Part shown: positions 8,457-20,021 of the stretch, in pieces
How the letters are laid out: each line of letters begins with the position of its first letter
Numbering within the stretch: the first letter of the stretch is position 1
Origin: an uncultured Pseudogracilibacillus sp.
Lineage (GTDB): Bacteria > Bacillota > Bacilli > Bacillales > Amphibacillaceae
Direction of reading: 5' to 3'
DNA length: 64,000 nucleotides
NCBI GenBank assembly: GCA_937960785.1
Contig: CALGOZ010000128.1
Location: 15,141-79,140, forward strand
Program-made: the position numbers and the translations under genes
The notes under the pieces: generated by a model
What the model was told of the DNA's origin: nothing
Database searches by the model: none
What the model saw: only the letters and a program-made list of their open reading frames with translations

Positions 8457-10319
8457 GTGAGTAATGCAGTTACTGCCAAACGTAGTGTTGGCGCATTTAT
8501 ATGGGATTATTTAACAACGGTTGACCATAAAAAAATCGCCCACTTGTATTTAGCGGGTGGTGGATTCTTCTTTATCCTCGGGGGAATCGAAGCGTTAATT
8601 ATCCGGATTCAATTAATGAAACCGGAAAACGACTTCGTTAGTGCAGGTTTTTTCAACGAGTTATTAACGATGCACGGAACGACGATGATTTTCCTAGCGG
8701 GTATGCCATTATTAATTGGGCTAATGAACGCAGTAATGCCCTTACAAATCGGGGCCCGAGATGTAGCGTTTCCATTTCTTAATGCGTTGAGCTTTTGGTT
8801 GTTCTTGTTTGGAGGGATTTTGCTTAATTTAAGCTTTTTCCTTGGAGGTGCACCGGATGCCGGTTGGACTTCCTATGCGTCATTATCGATGGAACGACCA
8901 ACCCATGGAATTGACTTTTATATCGCTGGATTACAAATAGCCGGTGCGGGAACACTTATGGGGGGAATTAATTTTATCGCAACGATTGTAACGATGCGTG
9001 CCCCTGGAATGACGTATATGCGTATGCCACTTTTCTCTTGGGCAACATTTATCACGAGTGTTTTAATTTTATTTGCGTTTCCTCCACTTACAATTAACTT
9101 ATTCTTGTTAATGTTTGATCGTATGTTTGATACGGCATTTTTCAATGTAGCCTTAGGTGGAAATACAATTATTTATCAGCATTTGTTTTGGATTTTTGGA
9201 CACCCAGAAGTTTATATTTTAATTTTGCCACTGTTTGGTGTCTTTAGTGAAATATTTGCAACATTTTCTCGTAAACGACTTTTCGGGTATACGGCGATGG
9301 TCTTTGCGACGATGTTAATTGCCTTTTTAGGATTTATGGTTTGGGCACACCATATGTTTACAGTAGGATTAGGTCCAGTTGCAAACTCGATATTTGCCGT
9401 TGGTACGATGGCAATTGCCGTGCCTACCGGAATTAAAATATTCAACTGGTTAGCAACGATGTGGGGAGGTCAAGTGACAATTAACTCCGCAATGCTTTGG
9501 GCGATTGGATTTATCCCATCTTTTACAATTGGTGGAATGACCGGAGTGATGCTTGGCTCAAACGTAGCGGATTATCAATATCACGATACGTATTTTGTAG
9601 TAGCGCACTTCCACTATGTAATTGTAGGTGGAACAATCTTCGGAATCTTTGCCGCTCTTCATTACTGGTGGCCGAAAATGTTTGGTCGCATATTAAATGA
9701 AACCTTGGGGAAAATTACCTTTTGGTTATTTTTTATCGGATTCCATATGACCTTTTTCATACAGCATTTCTTAGGATTAATGGGAATGCCACGTCGTTAC
9801 TGGGTGTTTTTAGAAGATCAAGGTTTAGACTTAGGTAACTTAATTAGTTCGGTTGGTGCCTTTCTCATGGGAATCGCTTCTGTGATCTTTATCATTAATA
9901 TCATTGTCTCTGCTCGAGGTGAACAGGCAGCAGCAGATCCATGGGATGGACGTACGCTTGAGTGGTCTGTATCTTCACCACCACCATATTACAACTTTGA
10001 ACAATTACCTTTAGTTCGAGGTCTCGACCCGTTATGGATTGAGAAAATGGAAGGAGATGGAACGATTCCTCCGGGAGAACCATTAGACGATGTCCATATG
10101 CCGAGTGGCTCGATTTTACCCTTCTTAATGAGTCTTGGATTTTTCATCTCTGGCTTTGGATTTATTTATCAGACGGATAGTGTCTTTTGGTATATTGCCT
10201 TGTATGGAGGACTCGCTTTTTCAATCGCAATGATGATTATTCGTTCGGTGAAGGACGATTATGGATATTATATTCCAAAAGAAGAACTGGAAAAAGCATT
10301 AGAAGGGGAGGCGAAATAA
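8457..10319 (+). CDS. ctaD: Cytochrome caa3 oxidase subunit I
   Basis: The heme-copper catalytic subunit (620 residues) that reduces O2 to water at the heme a3-CuB centre and pumps protons. Visible landmarks are TMHGTTMIF (low-spin heme His), WIFGHPEVYILILP (CuB His and the cross-linked Tyr), the VWAHHMF His pair, and HDTYFVVAHFHYV with the heme a and a3 His ligands. At least twelve hydrophobic helices, with an extra C-terminal part typical of the Bacillus caa3 enzyme. It begins with GTG after GGAGGT; ctaE follows with no gap. Confidence 0.97.
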   Translation: MSNAVTAKRSVGAFIWDYLTTVDHKKIAHLYLAGGGFFFILGGIEALIIRIQLMKPENDFVSAGFFNELLTMHGTTMIFLAGMPLLIGLMNAVMPLQIGARDVAFPFLNALSFWLFLFGGILLNLSFFLGGAPDAGWTSYASLSMERPTHGIDFYIAGLQIAGAGTLMGGINFIATIVTMRAPGMTYMRMPLFSWATFITSVLILFAFPPLTINLFLLMFDRMFDTAFFNVALGGNTIIYQHLFWIFGHPEVYILILPLFGVFSEIFATFSRKRLFGYTAMVFATMLIAFLGFMVWAHHMFTVGLGPVANSIFAVGTMAIAVPTGIKIFNWLATMWGGQVTINSAMLWAIGFIPSFTIGGMTGVMLGSNVADYQYHDTYFVVAHFHYVIVGGTIFGIFAALHYWWPKMFGRILNETLGKITFWLFFIGFHMTFFIQHFLGLMGMPRRYWVFLEDQGLDLGNLISSVGAFLMGIASVIFIINIIVSARGEQAAADPWDGRTLEWSVSSPPPYYNFEQLPLVRGLDPLWIEKMEGDGTIPPGEPLDDVHMPSGSILPFLMSLGFFISGFGFIYQTDSVFWYIALYGGLAFSIAMMIIRSVKDDYGYYIPKEELEKALEGEAK

Positions 10320-10946
10320 ATGGCCCAGCAACATAGTAATTTATTTCCCGAAACGATGCCACTAGAGCCAGAAAAAGCAACTCTCGAAGGAAAAAATAAA
10401 TTTTTCGGGCTATGGTTCTTCCTTGGCGGAGAAACGGTGTTGTTCGCTAGTTTATTCGGAGTATATCTTGCGTTGAAGGGGTCTACTGCTGGTGGCCCCT
10501 CTTCGCAAGAAATCTTCGGTTTAGGTCTTGTATTTCTTATGACGATGCTCCTTTTAGTAAGTTCCTTAACGAGCGTCTATGCGATGTATCATATGCGTAA
10601 TAATGACTTTAAAAAAATGTACCTTTGGCTAGGTATAACGGGGTTGTTAGGGGTAGGATTTTTAGTTTGTGAAGTTTATGAATTTGCCCATTACATTACA
10701 GAGTATGGTTTTACTTTCCGTTCTTCTGCCTTCGGTTCCGCCTTTTATGCGTTAGTCGGTTTCCACGGTGGACACGTATTGTTCGGAATTTGTTGGCTAA
10801 CTACCTTGTTGATTCGAAATGCAAAACGCGGATTGAACTTATACAATGCCCCAAAGTTCAACACGTTTAGCTTATATTGGCACTTTATCGACGTCGTTTG
10901 GGTATTTATCTTTACGGTTGTTTATTTAATGGGAAAGGTGGGCTAA
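10320..10946 (+). CDS. ctaE: Cytochrome caa3 oxidase subunit III
   Basis: A 208-residue membrane protein of the oxidase subunit III family, with about five hydrophobic helices and the conserved Glu-containing GGETVLFASLF, CEVYEFAHY and VGFHGGHVLFG segments. It stabilises subunit I during turnover. The start ATG directly abuts the ctaD stop codon, and its ribosome site GGGGAGG lies inside the end of ctaD, so translation is probably coupled. Confidence 0.95.
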   Translation: MAQQHSNLFPETMPLEPEKATLEGKNKFFGLWFFLGGETVLFASLFGVYLALKGSTAGGPSSQEIFGLGLVFLMTMLLLVSSLTSVYAMYHMRNNDFKKMYLWLGITGLLGVGFLVCEVYEFAHYITEYGFTFRSSAFGSAFYALVGFHGGHVLFGICWLTTLLIRNAKRGLNLYNAPKFNTFSLYWHFIDVVWVFIFTVVYLMGKVG

Positions 10947-10949
10947 GCG

Positions 10950-11270
10950 ATGTCAGAGCAAAATTTAACGAATAAAGATACGTTTCGTAAGCAAAAAAAT
11001 AGACTTGAGATGCAACGGCAGTTAATCTCTTTTGGTTTAATGATTGCACTTACGTTAATTGCTTTTGCGGTAGTAGCAACAGATACGCTAAGTAGTGGAG
11101 TTATTATTCCGATGCTCTTTGTGATGGCAATTGTGCAAGCAGGTTTCCAATTTTATTATTTTATGCATCTTAAAGACAAAGGTCATGCAATGCCAGCAAC
11201 CCTAATATTTGGAGGTGTTTGGGCTGCCTTTCTCACGTTGGCTGGAATCGTAGTAATTTCATGGTGGTAG
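10950..11270 (+). CDS. ctaF: Cytochrome caa3 oxidase subunit IV
   Basis: A 106-residue protein of the subunit IV family (COX4_pro type) with three membrane helices and the motif FQFYYFMHLKDK near 70-80. It starts 3 nt after ctaE with the ribosome site at the end of that gene. It closes the ctaCDEF operon; a hairpin terminator follows. Confidence 0.93.
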   Translation: MSEQNLTNKDTFRKQKNRLEMQRQLISFGLMIALTLIAFAVVATDTLSSGVIIPMLFVMAIVQAGFQFYYFMHLKDKGHAMPATLIFGGVWAAFLTLAGIVVISWW

Positions 11271-11280
11271 TAGCAGACGA

Positions 11281-11318
11281 AAAAGACTGGGAAAGTTATT
11301 TTCCCAGTCTTTCCTTTG
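11281..11318 (+). terminator. Terminator after ctaF
   Basis: AAAGACTGGGAAA pairs with TTTCCCAGTCTTT (13 bp). The T tract after it is weak, so read-through into ctaG is possible. Confidence 0.65.
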
Positions 11319-11371
11319 ATACAAAGGAATACTTACATCATAAACAACAATAGCTAAACGAGGTGAAACGC

Positions 11372-12277
11372 ATGTGGTTGGAATTGCAAATCTTTGGCTT
11401 TCGTGCTTTATGGAGCCCTTACTTTTTAATGGTTTTACTTATCGTCGGAATGATTTATTATTTAATAACCGGACCGAAGAGGAAAGTCTTTGGAGTAAAA
11501 GATCGTCCGACGATTCAGCAATATAGTTACTTTTATACCGGTTTATTATTACTTTATATCGTAAAAGGTTCACCGATTGATCTACTATCTCATATCATGT
11601 TAAGCGCTCATATGGCGCAAATGGCAATTTTATATTTAGTCATTCCAATTTTATTTATTCGTGGAATTCCAAAAGCTTTTATTGAAAGGTTTATATCATT
11701 ACCAATTGTAAAGCCGTTATTTTCATTTTTTACCCATCCGATGATTGCTCTAGCTTTATTTAATAGTTTGTTTGCTATATATCATTTACCAGTCATCTTT
11801 GATTTTTCAAAATCATCCCAATTAGCTCATCTTTCAATTACTTCAGGACTGTTTGTTTTAGCAATGTTTATGTGGTGGCCAATCGTGACACCGCTGAAAC
11901 GGTTTGATCGCCTCATACCGTTGTTAAAGATGGGTTATTTAGTAGCTAGTATTTTTGTTATTTCAATTGCTTGTGCCTTAATTATTTTTGCTAATGAGCC
12001 ACTATTTAAAGCGTATAGTTCTGAAGGAGCTTGGGTGCAATCGTTAAGCCTTTGTGTTCCATCGGATGTGTTAACCGGATTGGCTGGAACACTTTCTGGT
12101 GCAGAAATGTTTTCTCCTTTGAGTGCCCAGGAAGATCAACAATTAGGCGGCATATTAATGATGACGATGCAACAGATTATTTATGGATATGTTATTGCTC
12201 GAATTTTTTTCCGATGGTTCTCGAAAAAAAATATGCAAATCGATCCACTGCCTCAGCAGGAAGAGTTACCTAAATAG
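11372..12277 (+). CDS. ctaG: Cytochrome c oxidase assembly factor CtaG
   Basis: A 301-residue polytopic membrane protein of the CtaG/caa3 assembly family (about seven helices), needed for active caa3 oxidase in B. subtilis and unrelated to the Cox11-type CtaG of proteobacteria. Recognised from the SHIMLSAHMAQMAILYLVIPILFIRG-type region (about 75-100; His and Met residues are candidate copper ligands) and from its place after ctaF. The ATG at 11372 is 6 nt after GAGGTGAA; an earlier in-frame GTG at 11363 falls within that ribosome site. Confidence 0.9.
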   Translation: MWLELQIFGFRALWSPYFLMVLLIVGMIYYLITGPKRKVFGVKDRPTIQQYSYFYTGLLLLYIVKGSPIDLLSHIMLSAHMAQMAILYLVIPILFIRGIPKAFIERFISLPIVKPLFSFFTHPMIALALFNSLFAIYHLPVIFDFSKSSQLAHLSITSGLFVLAMFMWWPIVTPLKRFDRLIPLLKMGYLVASIFVISIACALIIFANEPLFKAYSSEGAWVQSLSLCVPSDVLTGLAGTLSGAEMFSPLSAQEDQQLGGILMMTMQQIIYGYVIARIFFRWFSKKNMQIDPLPQQEELPK

Positions 12278-12287
12278 GTGAAGCATT

Positions 12288-12329
12288 ACTTCCTTAAGGA
12301 CATATTCGTCTTAAGGAAGTTTTTATTTT
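12288..12329 (+). terminator. Terminator after ctaG
   Basis: Perfect 11-bp inverted repeat ACTTCCTTAAG / CTTAAGGAAGT, followed by TTTTTATTTT. Confidence 0.85.
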
Positions 12330-12336
12330 GCTGAAA

Positions 12337-12380
12337 GATAAAAACGACCAGAATTAACAAGCGCTAATTCTGATCGTTTC
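12337..12380 (-). terminator. Terminator for the yugN-like gene
   Basis: A 15-bp stem with one mismatch, AAACGACCAGAATTA / TAATTCTGATCGTTT, with a loop of 8 nt. On the minus strand it is followed by a T run, so it would end the yugN-like transcript about 130 nt past its stop codon. Confidence 0.65.
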
Positions 12381-12512
12381 TTTTAGAATTTAACTTACTA
12401 TTCGATTGACTGATCCTTTGTCGAAGGATGTAGAAATAATTTTCATTTAAAAGACATATTTAAACAAATAAATGTACATAAATTACGTACACTTATCGTA
12501 TGTCGGTTACGA

Positions 12513-12881
12513 TTATTCGTTTAAATAGGCTTCTAATTCTTCGTTGACATTTTTCACGAGTTGATTTGCACGTTCAACGATATTTTTTGGGAAGTTTTCA
12601 TCTTCTCCGTATTCGATACCATGTGGGTAATAATGTTTTCCTAAAAGAGGCGTTTTTAATTTAATGACTGCAGTTTTGTTATCGACGTCACCTTCAATCG
12701 CCTCACCTTGAATCCGTACGTAGAACGTTACGTTTTTCTCTTGCGATTTAATTTTGTAATCATATGTTACGCGCTCATAGTCCCAATTTTCACCACGAAT
12801 AAAGGCATGTTTACCCATAATATGATCAAGCGGAGTAAGATCAATAACTTTATCGTCAATTCCTAAGTTTTCTAATTTCAT
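12513..12881 (-). CDS. YugN-like family protein
   Basis: A 122-residue soluble protein that resembles the Bacillus YugN family, judged by its length, the early GENWDYERVTYDYKI segment, and a late region with a YYPHGIEYGEDE-type sequence. The family has no established biochemical role. The ATG at 12881 follows GAGGTGA; an in-frame GTG 9 nt earlier lies in the ribosome site. A single-gene unit on the minus strand, with its terminator candidate at 12337-12380. Confidence 0.7.
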   Translation of the reverse strand: MKLENLGIDDKVIDLTPLDHIMGKHAFIRGENWDYERVTYDYKIKSQEKNVTFYVRIQGEAIEGDVDNKTAVIKLKTPLLGKHYYPHGIEYGEDENFPKNIVERANQLVKNVNEELEAYLNE

Positions 12882-13131
12882 CCTTTTCACCTCATTATTA
12901 GTCTCGCTAAGTTAATGATAGTAAAAATCGTTTCAAGTTGCAATAAAAGTAACGAAATATTTTATAGACAAAGAGTGATTCCTTCAATTTGTTAAAAAGT
13001 ATCCACAACTTCTATTAGTATGTCCGATAAAGGTAAAGTTTATATTTAGCATGTAATAAGTATATAATGTAGAAGATGTGATGTTTCATTCAAAAAAGTA
13101 TAGTTTGTAATTCAGAATCGGGGTGAACATA

Positions 13132-14175
13132 TTGAGACAAGTAATTAAATGGACGTTACTCGTACTTTTGTTTACGATTGCAGCTTTTTTGTCGATTCTT
13201 TTATATAACGTATTGCAAATGGAGCAAGTGAAAGTGGATGAACTTCCACAAATTGAGACACAACAACAATTGAAAAAAGAACCGATACAATTTGACGACT
13301 CTGTTTTTTCTTTAATGCATAGGACAAGAGATGAAGTATTGCAGCTGTTAGGTGAACCAGAGCGTAAGGATCCTTCAGCCTATGGCTATACATGGTGGAT
13401 CTATAGTGATGACGAAGCTTATTTACAAGTTGGCATATTAAACGAACAGGTTGAAACTGTTTTTGCAATTGGTGATAGTCTTGATAGCGAGCCGATTTCT
13501 GTTGGAGATTCCTTCGCTGAAGTAGTTGAAAAATATCCACTCCAAAGAAAAGTTACTTTTGAAAAAGGTATATCGTATTATACTTTTTTATTAAATGATG
13601 AAGATTTAAAAACCCACCCCCTTATCAAGCTCGATGATAATTTGTTCGTTCAATGTTATATCGATACGTTTACGCAAAAAGTTTCTGGCTTACGAATTAT
13701 TACTGGAGACCTCCTTATAACGCAACGATTTTATGAAATGGAGTATCGTGGTACTTTGCCGGAAGAGGTCGTCTTAAGCGATAAGGATTGGGAAAGTATT
13801 CAAGCTGGAATGGAAAAACAAATTTTTGATTTAACGAATATTATCCGTAAACGACACAACCTTGAGCCTGTAAAGTACGATGAGGTAGTAAGCGAAGTAG
13901 CTTATTTGCATAGTAAAGATATGTATGAAAATCAATATTTTTCACATGAAAGTAAAGATGGAAAGGGCTTAAAAGAACGTCTAGAAACAAAGGAAGTGTA
14001 CTATGTGGCTGCAGGGGAAAATATCGCCGCCCAGCACGTTGATGCTATTGCAGCTGTTCAAGGTTGGCTTAATAGTAGTGGCCACAGAGAAACGTTATTA
14101 AGTGAAGAATACAATTATCTCGGGGTCGGTGTCCACCGTCTGTATTATACGCAAAACTTTATATTAAAATATTAA
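13132..14175 (+). CDS. ylbC: YlbC-type CAP/SCP domain protein
   Basis: A 347-residue protein with an N-terminal membrane anchor or uncleaved signal (residues 3-25), a central CAP-associated domain (about 60-210) and a C-terminal CAP/SCP1 domain (about 225-345). The CAP signatures are the HSKDMYENQYFSHES and GENIAAQ segments and GHRETLL, which hold the conserved His/Glu cleft residues. The function of YlbC is unknown; the fold is used in secreted binding proteins. The TTG at 13132 has GGGGTGA with good spacing; the GTG at 13123 lies within that site. A TATAAT box at 13063-13068 may be its promoter. Confidence 0.82.
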   Translation: MRQVIKWTLLVLLFTIAAFLSILLYNVLQMEQVKVDELPQIETQQQLKKEPIQFDDSVFSLMHRTRDEVLQLLGEPERKDPSAYGYTWWIYSDDEAYLQVGILNEQVETVFAIGDSLDSEPISVGDSFAEVVEKYPLQRKVTFEKGISYYTFLLNDEDLKTHPLIKLDDNLFVQCYIDTFTQKVSGLRIITGDLLITQRFYEMEYRGTLPEEVVLSDKDWESIQAGMEKQIFDLTNIIRKRHNLEPVKYDEVVSEVAYLHSKDMYENQYFSHESKDGKGLKERLETKEVYYVAAGENIAAQHVDAIAAVQGWLNSSGHRETLLSEEYNYLGVGVHRLYYTQNFILKY

Positions 14176-14269
14176 TCTCTTAAACTAAACAACGCTCCTT
14201 TATATGTTCAATATGTTCACAATCGCTACATTCAATGGTAAAATGAATGAAGAGTGGGGGTGTTCATTA

Positions 14270-14716
14270 GTGATTGTTACAATGGAACATGTAGCGATTT
14301 TAGATAAATCGGAAGCGTTAGCAGAAATGATTTTACAATCGGAAGTAATGCAACGCTACGAAGAGGCGTATATTACGTTGTATAGTGATCCTACAGCGAC
14401 AGCGTTAATCCGTTCTTTTACATCGATTAAAGACCAATACGAAGATGTCGAACGATTCGGTCGCTATCATCCCGATTATGCCAAAATTATGCGCGAAGTC
14501 CGATCGATTAAGCGGGAGATGGATTTGAATCCTCTCGTAGCTGAATTTAAACTCAGGGAACGGGAATTACAACGCTTTTTAGATGATATAAGTGAAGTAA
14601 TTGCAAAAAGTGTAAGCGAGCATATTATCGTTCCTCGGGACGATGCCTTATATAGTAGTGGTGGATGTGCCTCAGGTAAATGTGCTTCTGGACAAGCCTG
14701 TAGTTGCTCTGCTTGA
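14270..14716 (+). CDS. ylbF: YlbF, Y-complex subunit (RNA processing and development)
   Basis: A 148-residue protein of the YlbF/YmcA family. In B. subtilis YlbF forms a complex with YmcA and YaaT that promotes RNase Y-dependent mRNA maturation and is needed for competence, sporulation and biofilm formation. Seen: a helical core (about 15-125) with FTSIKDQYEDVERFGRYHPDY, and a Cys-rich C-terminal tail CASGKCASGQACSC, consistent with the iron-sulfur cluster reported for the complex. The GTG at 14270 is 9 nt after GGGGG; the ATG at 14282 is too far from any ribosome site. Confidence 0.88.
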   Translation: MIVTMEHVAILDKSEALAEMILQSEVMQRYEEAYITLYSDPTATALIRSFTSIKDQYEDVERFGRYHPDYAKIMREVRSIKREMDLNPLVAEFKLRERELQRFLDDISEVIAKSVSEHIIVPRDDALYSSGGCASGKCASGQACSCSA

Positions 14717-14753
14717 TTAATAATGTGTAACATGGAGAGTAGGGAGTATCGAT

Positions 14754-15020
14754 ATGCGAATAAAACGACAAGCTCTAATCGTTTGGTACAAACATCGAAA
14801 AAATATTCGACAACTGAAACGATACGGTCATTTTATTTATGCGTCGCGCCGTCGACGTTTTGCAATTATTTATGTAAATCGCGACGAAATTGATGAAAAA
14901 GAAGCGAGTTTAGAAAAATTGCCTTTCGTTCAGAAAGTAGAACGTTCTTATAAACCGTTTATTTCAACGAACTTTGAAAACGCTAGACCAGATGAGGCAA
15001 AACTTTATGATTATAAGTAA
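14754..15020 (+). CDS. ylbG: YlbG, DUF2129 family protein
   Basis: An 88-residue basic protein of the DUF2129/YlbG family, always next to ylbF in Bacillus. Seen: a KRQALIVWYKHRKNIRQLKRYG start and a segment ending in FVQKVERSYKPFI. No biochemical role is established. The ATG follows GGGAG and the gene probably shares a transcript with ylbF. A terminator follows. Confidence 0.82.
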   Translation: MRIKRQALIVWYKHRKNIRQLKRYGHFIYASRRRRFAIIYVNRDEIDEKEASLEKLPFVQKVERSYKPFISTNFENARPDEAKLYDYK

Positions 15021-15031
15021 TCGTTTCGGTT

Positions 15032-15065
15032 ACCTTTGTACAATTTCGTACAAAGGTTTTTATTT
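15032..15065 (+). terminator. Terminator after ylbG
   Basis: ACCTTTGTAC / GTACAAAGGT perfect 10-bp stem, 6-nt loop, then TTTTATTT. Confidence 0.85.
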
Positions 15066-15076
15066 GGTTAGAAAAT

Positions 15077-15091
15077 AAAAAGCGCTTACAA
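15077..15091 (-). promoter_or_regulatory. cre-like palindrome upstream of rsmD
   Basis: On the minus strand TTGTAAGCGCTTTTT matches the CcpA consensus except for one fixed base, with a perfect AAGCGCTT core. It lies about 75 nt before rsmD. Weak evidence; no promoter was clearly seen beside it. Confidence 0.25.
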
Positions 15092-15166
15092 ATAATAGAA
15101 AACTATTGCTTATTATTTACCTCTTCCTTAAAATAAATATATCGACAAAAGTTGAGGTTTATAACA

Positions 15167-17451
<2,285 letters not shown>

Positions 17452-17575
17452 TTAACTAGTGACCCCCTGCGTATCGAGCTACTAAGTCTATAAAGGACTT
17501 GTTTCTTAACTATACGCAAGGAGCCATTCCTTTTATGAATTAATTTAAAAAATCTCTTAAAGTAGGTGGAAGTTT

Positions 17576-18604
17576 ATGTTCCGAATTCAAAAGCGAACGT
17601 TTATTTATAGTCTTATTTTTTTGTTTATTTTTTTATTAAGTATAACAATCAAACTTCCCTACTATATATATAAACCCGGTTCAGCAGATGAATTATCTTC
17701 TATTGTAGAAGTTGAGTTAAGTTATCCGAGTAGTGGCGAATTCCATCTCGTCACCGTCAGCGGTGGACGTGCAACACCTTTAGAATATCTTGTAGCGAAA
17801 TTATCCCGTTTCCAAGAAATTGTGCCTATCGATGAGGCGATTCCCGATGGCTTCACTGATGAACAGTATCGTTTTTATCAGCAGAAGATGATGGACCAAT
17901 CGAAAGTAGCCTCACAAGTTGTCGCCTATGAAGCAGCGAACAAAGATGTTACGGTTACTGAAAAAGGAGTATACGTATTACATACAATCGAAGGAATGCC
18001 TGCCGAGGAGAAAATTGAAATAGGCGATCGAATTATAAAAATAGATAACCTCGATGTTTATAAACCAGAAGATGTAATCGATTATGTAAACACGAAGGGA
18101 AAAGGTGACGAAATAGATTTACAAATAGAACGAGATGGTGCATCCATTGAAGTGACAATTCCAATTACTACTTTTCCAGAAGATGAATCGAAGGTCGGTT
18201 TAGGAGTGCAACTTTTAAAAGATGAAGCGATCAACGTCGATCCACAAGTCGAAATAAAAAGCGGAAATATCGGTGGACCGAGTGCCGGAATAATGTTTGC
18301 ATTAGAAATATACAATCAGCTGACAGAACAAGACTTAACTAAAGGTTATCGAATCGCCGGAACAGGTGAAATCGATATTGAAGGCAATGTCCATCGCGTT
18401 GGAGGAATTGATAAAAAGGTAATTGCAGCTCATAAAAAAAATGCAGATATCTTTTTCGTGCCACGAGAAGAAGGGGCAGTAAACTCTAACTATGAAGTCG
18501 CAAAGGAAACTGCAAAGAAAATTAAAACGAAAATGGAGATCGTTCCAATTGATTCGTTCCAAGAAGCAGTCGATTTCTTGAATCAATTGGAACCGAAAAA
18601 CTAA
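17576..18604 (+). CDS. ylbL: Membrane-anchored PDZ/Lon-type serine protease YlbL
   Basis: A 342-residue protein with an N-terminal membrane helix (8-25), a PDZ domain (about 120-205) and a C-terminal Lon-like S16 protease domain (about 225-335). The catalytic Ser lies in GGPSAGIMFAL and the Lys in GGIDKKVIAAHKK. In B. subtilis YlbL takes part in clearing the division inhibitor YneA after DNA damage; the streptococcal relative SepM processes a signal peptide. The ATG follows TAGGTGG. The usual neighbour ylbK (patatin-like) is absent. Confidence 0.9.
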   Translation: MFRIQKRTFIYSLIFLFIFLLSITIKLPYYIYKPGSADELSSIVEVELSYPSSGEFHLVTVSGGRATPLEYLVAKLSRFQEIVPIDEAIPDGFTDEQYRFYQQKMMDQSKVASQVVAYEAANKDVTVTEKGVYVLHTIEGMPAEEKIEIGDRIIKIDNLDVYKPEDVIDYVNTKGKGDEIDLQIERDGASIEVTIPITTFPEDESKVGLGVQLLKDEAINVDPQVEIKSGNIGGPSAGIMFALEIYNQLTEQDLTKGYRIAGTGEIDIEGNVHRVGGIDKKVIAAHKKNADIFFVPREEGAVNSNYEVAKETAKKIKTKMEIVPIDSFQEAVDFLNQLEPKN

Positions 18605-18614
18605 CCCTTGAAAC

Positions 18615-19814
18615 TTAAACGATAATCGGTAACTGGAACTCTTGTTTACGTAAATGAAGTCGCTTTGTTACCGGTAAAATTGAATAGTATACGTTCATTG
18701 CTCGTTCGTCTAAACATAAAGCAGGATAATCGTATGTTAAATTTGTTACTAAAGGTACTTCTAGTGCCTTTTTTTTCTTATTTAAATATGTCTGACCTCT
18801 TTCGTTCATTCCGAGTAACCTTATATAAGGTACCGTGTTAGCATTAAGGAAGGGCTCAATTTCTTGCTTTTTTGTATTTGTTAAAATATGAGCGAACATT
18901 CGTTGTAAACGAACGTATGTATATCTTTTTGTTTTTACTCGTTCGATTAAATCATGAAAACTTGTCGCTTTCGTAATCGCTTCTTTTATTCTGTATTCAA
19001 TTCCCTCTTCAACGCCGTGAATTTTTCTCAATTCTTCTAAAGGTAAAGATGTAATACGTAAATACAAAGCGTTAAAATAGTCTTCCCAATCATGCCAAAG
19101 GGATGCTTCTTCTTTATATGTAATCATTTGTTCCAAACTATGAGGCGGGACTGCTCGAGCGACGTTTTCATCAGTAGGATCCTTTAATAGGGCTTGCCGA
19201 ATACTCGTGGCACTTGCGATTTGATTTACAATTTCGGTGTCGTGATAATGGCTTTGCTTTCGTTTAATCGTTAGGGCCTTAATTGGTAACCGCTCTTCAA
19301 CTATCGTTCGGACATAGCTAAAACCTAATATATTGTTCGGTTGAAATAAATCGACTTGTTGTAAACCGATTTTTTCATAAGCTTTTTGACTTGCTTGAGG
19401 AAAGGAAAGTCCCTGCTTCATAAAGGAACGAACAGTATCGTCGTATTCTTCCTTTCTTTTTAACAAACGTTCGCTAGCATTATAAAAAGGTTCAATTTCA
19501 CCCGATTCGCTACCAAAACAAATCATCGCTGTATGTAAAGCATGTAAAGTCCGTAAGGCACCAAGAGCAAAATAACGACTACTTTGAACTGCGTAAGGAT
19601 AAGGAAGCTCGACGACTAGGTCGACCCCTGATTTAAGAGCTGCCTTTGTACGGTGAAACTTATCGATTATAGCTGGCTCTCCCCGTTGCAAAAATGTTCC
19701 ACTCATTACAGCGATTATACAGTCAGCATTGCTACTTTTTTTTGCTTCCTCTACGTGGTATTGATGTCCGTTATGAAATGGATTGTATTCGACGATTAAA
19801 CCGCACGCTTTCAC
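18615..19814 (-). CDS. tmcAL: tRNA(Met) cytidine acetate ligase TmcAL (YlbM)
   Basis: An ATP- and acetate-dependent enzyme that forms N4-acetylcytidine at the wobble position of elongator tRNA-Met in B. subtilis. The 399 residues begin with the nucleotidyltransferase-like GLIVEYNPFHNGH motif, followed by VMSGTFLQRGEPA and FGSESG. The GTG at 19814 is 9 nt after AGGAG; the TTG at 19823 touches that site. Convergent with ylbL, with only 10 nt between stop codons. Confidence 0.92.
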   Translation of the reverse strand: MKACGLIVEYNPFHNGHQYHVEEAKKSSNADCIIAVMSGTFLQRGEPAIIDKFHRTKAALKSGVDLVVELPYPYAVQSSRYFALGALRTLHALHTAMICFGSESGEIEPFYNASERLLKRKEEYDDTVRSFMKQGLSFPQASQKAYEKIGLQQVDLFQPNNILGFSYVRTIVEERLPIKALTIKRKQSHYHDTEIVNQIASATSIRQALLKDPTDENVARAVPPHSLEQMITYKEEASLWHDWEDYFNALYLRITSLPLEELRKIHGVEEGIEYRIKEAITKATSFHDLIERVKTKRYTYVRLQRMFAHILTNTKKQEIEPFLNANTVPYIRLLGMNERGQTYLNKKKKALEVPLVTNLTYDYPALCLDERAMNVYYSILPVTKRLHLRKQEFQLPIIV

Positions 19815-19964
19815 AATTAACAACTCCTATAGTATAATTGAGATATTAAACCATTTTTATGTATGATACAATAGTGATAAATGGGTCATCCTAAAAATAA
19901 AGAACTATTACTACATATTGTATAAAATTGTCTCTTCATATACAATAATAAAATATCGAAATAG

Positions 19965-19993
19965 TTGACAAAAAGGAACAAAACTCCTAAAAT
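19965..19993 (+). promoter_or_regulatory. Strong sigma-A promoter for ylbN-rpmF
   Basis: Perfect TTGACA (19965-19970), a 17-nt spacer and TAAAAT (19988-19993). It lies 29 nt before the ylbN GTG, which excludes the longer reading frame that begins inside the -35 box. Confidence 0.75.
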
Positions 19994-20021
19994 AACTCTT
20001 GTTGCCTTAGAGGTGATTATA

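Noticed and set aside
9497..9700. Plus-strand ORF of 67 codons inside ctaD in another frame
   Set aside because: It is a frame shadow of the conserved heme-ligand region of subunit I, with no ribosome site.
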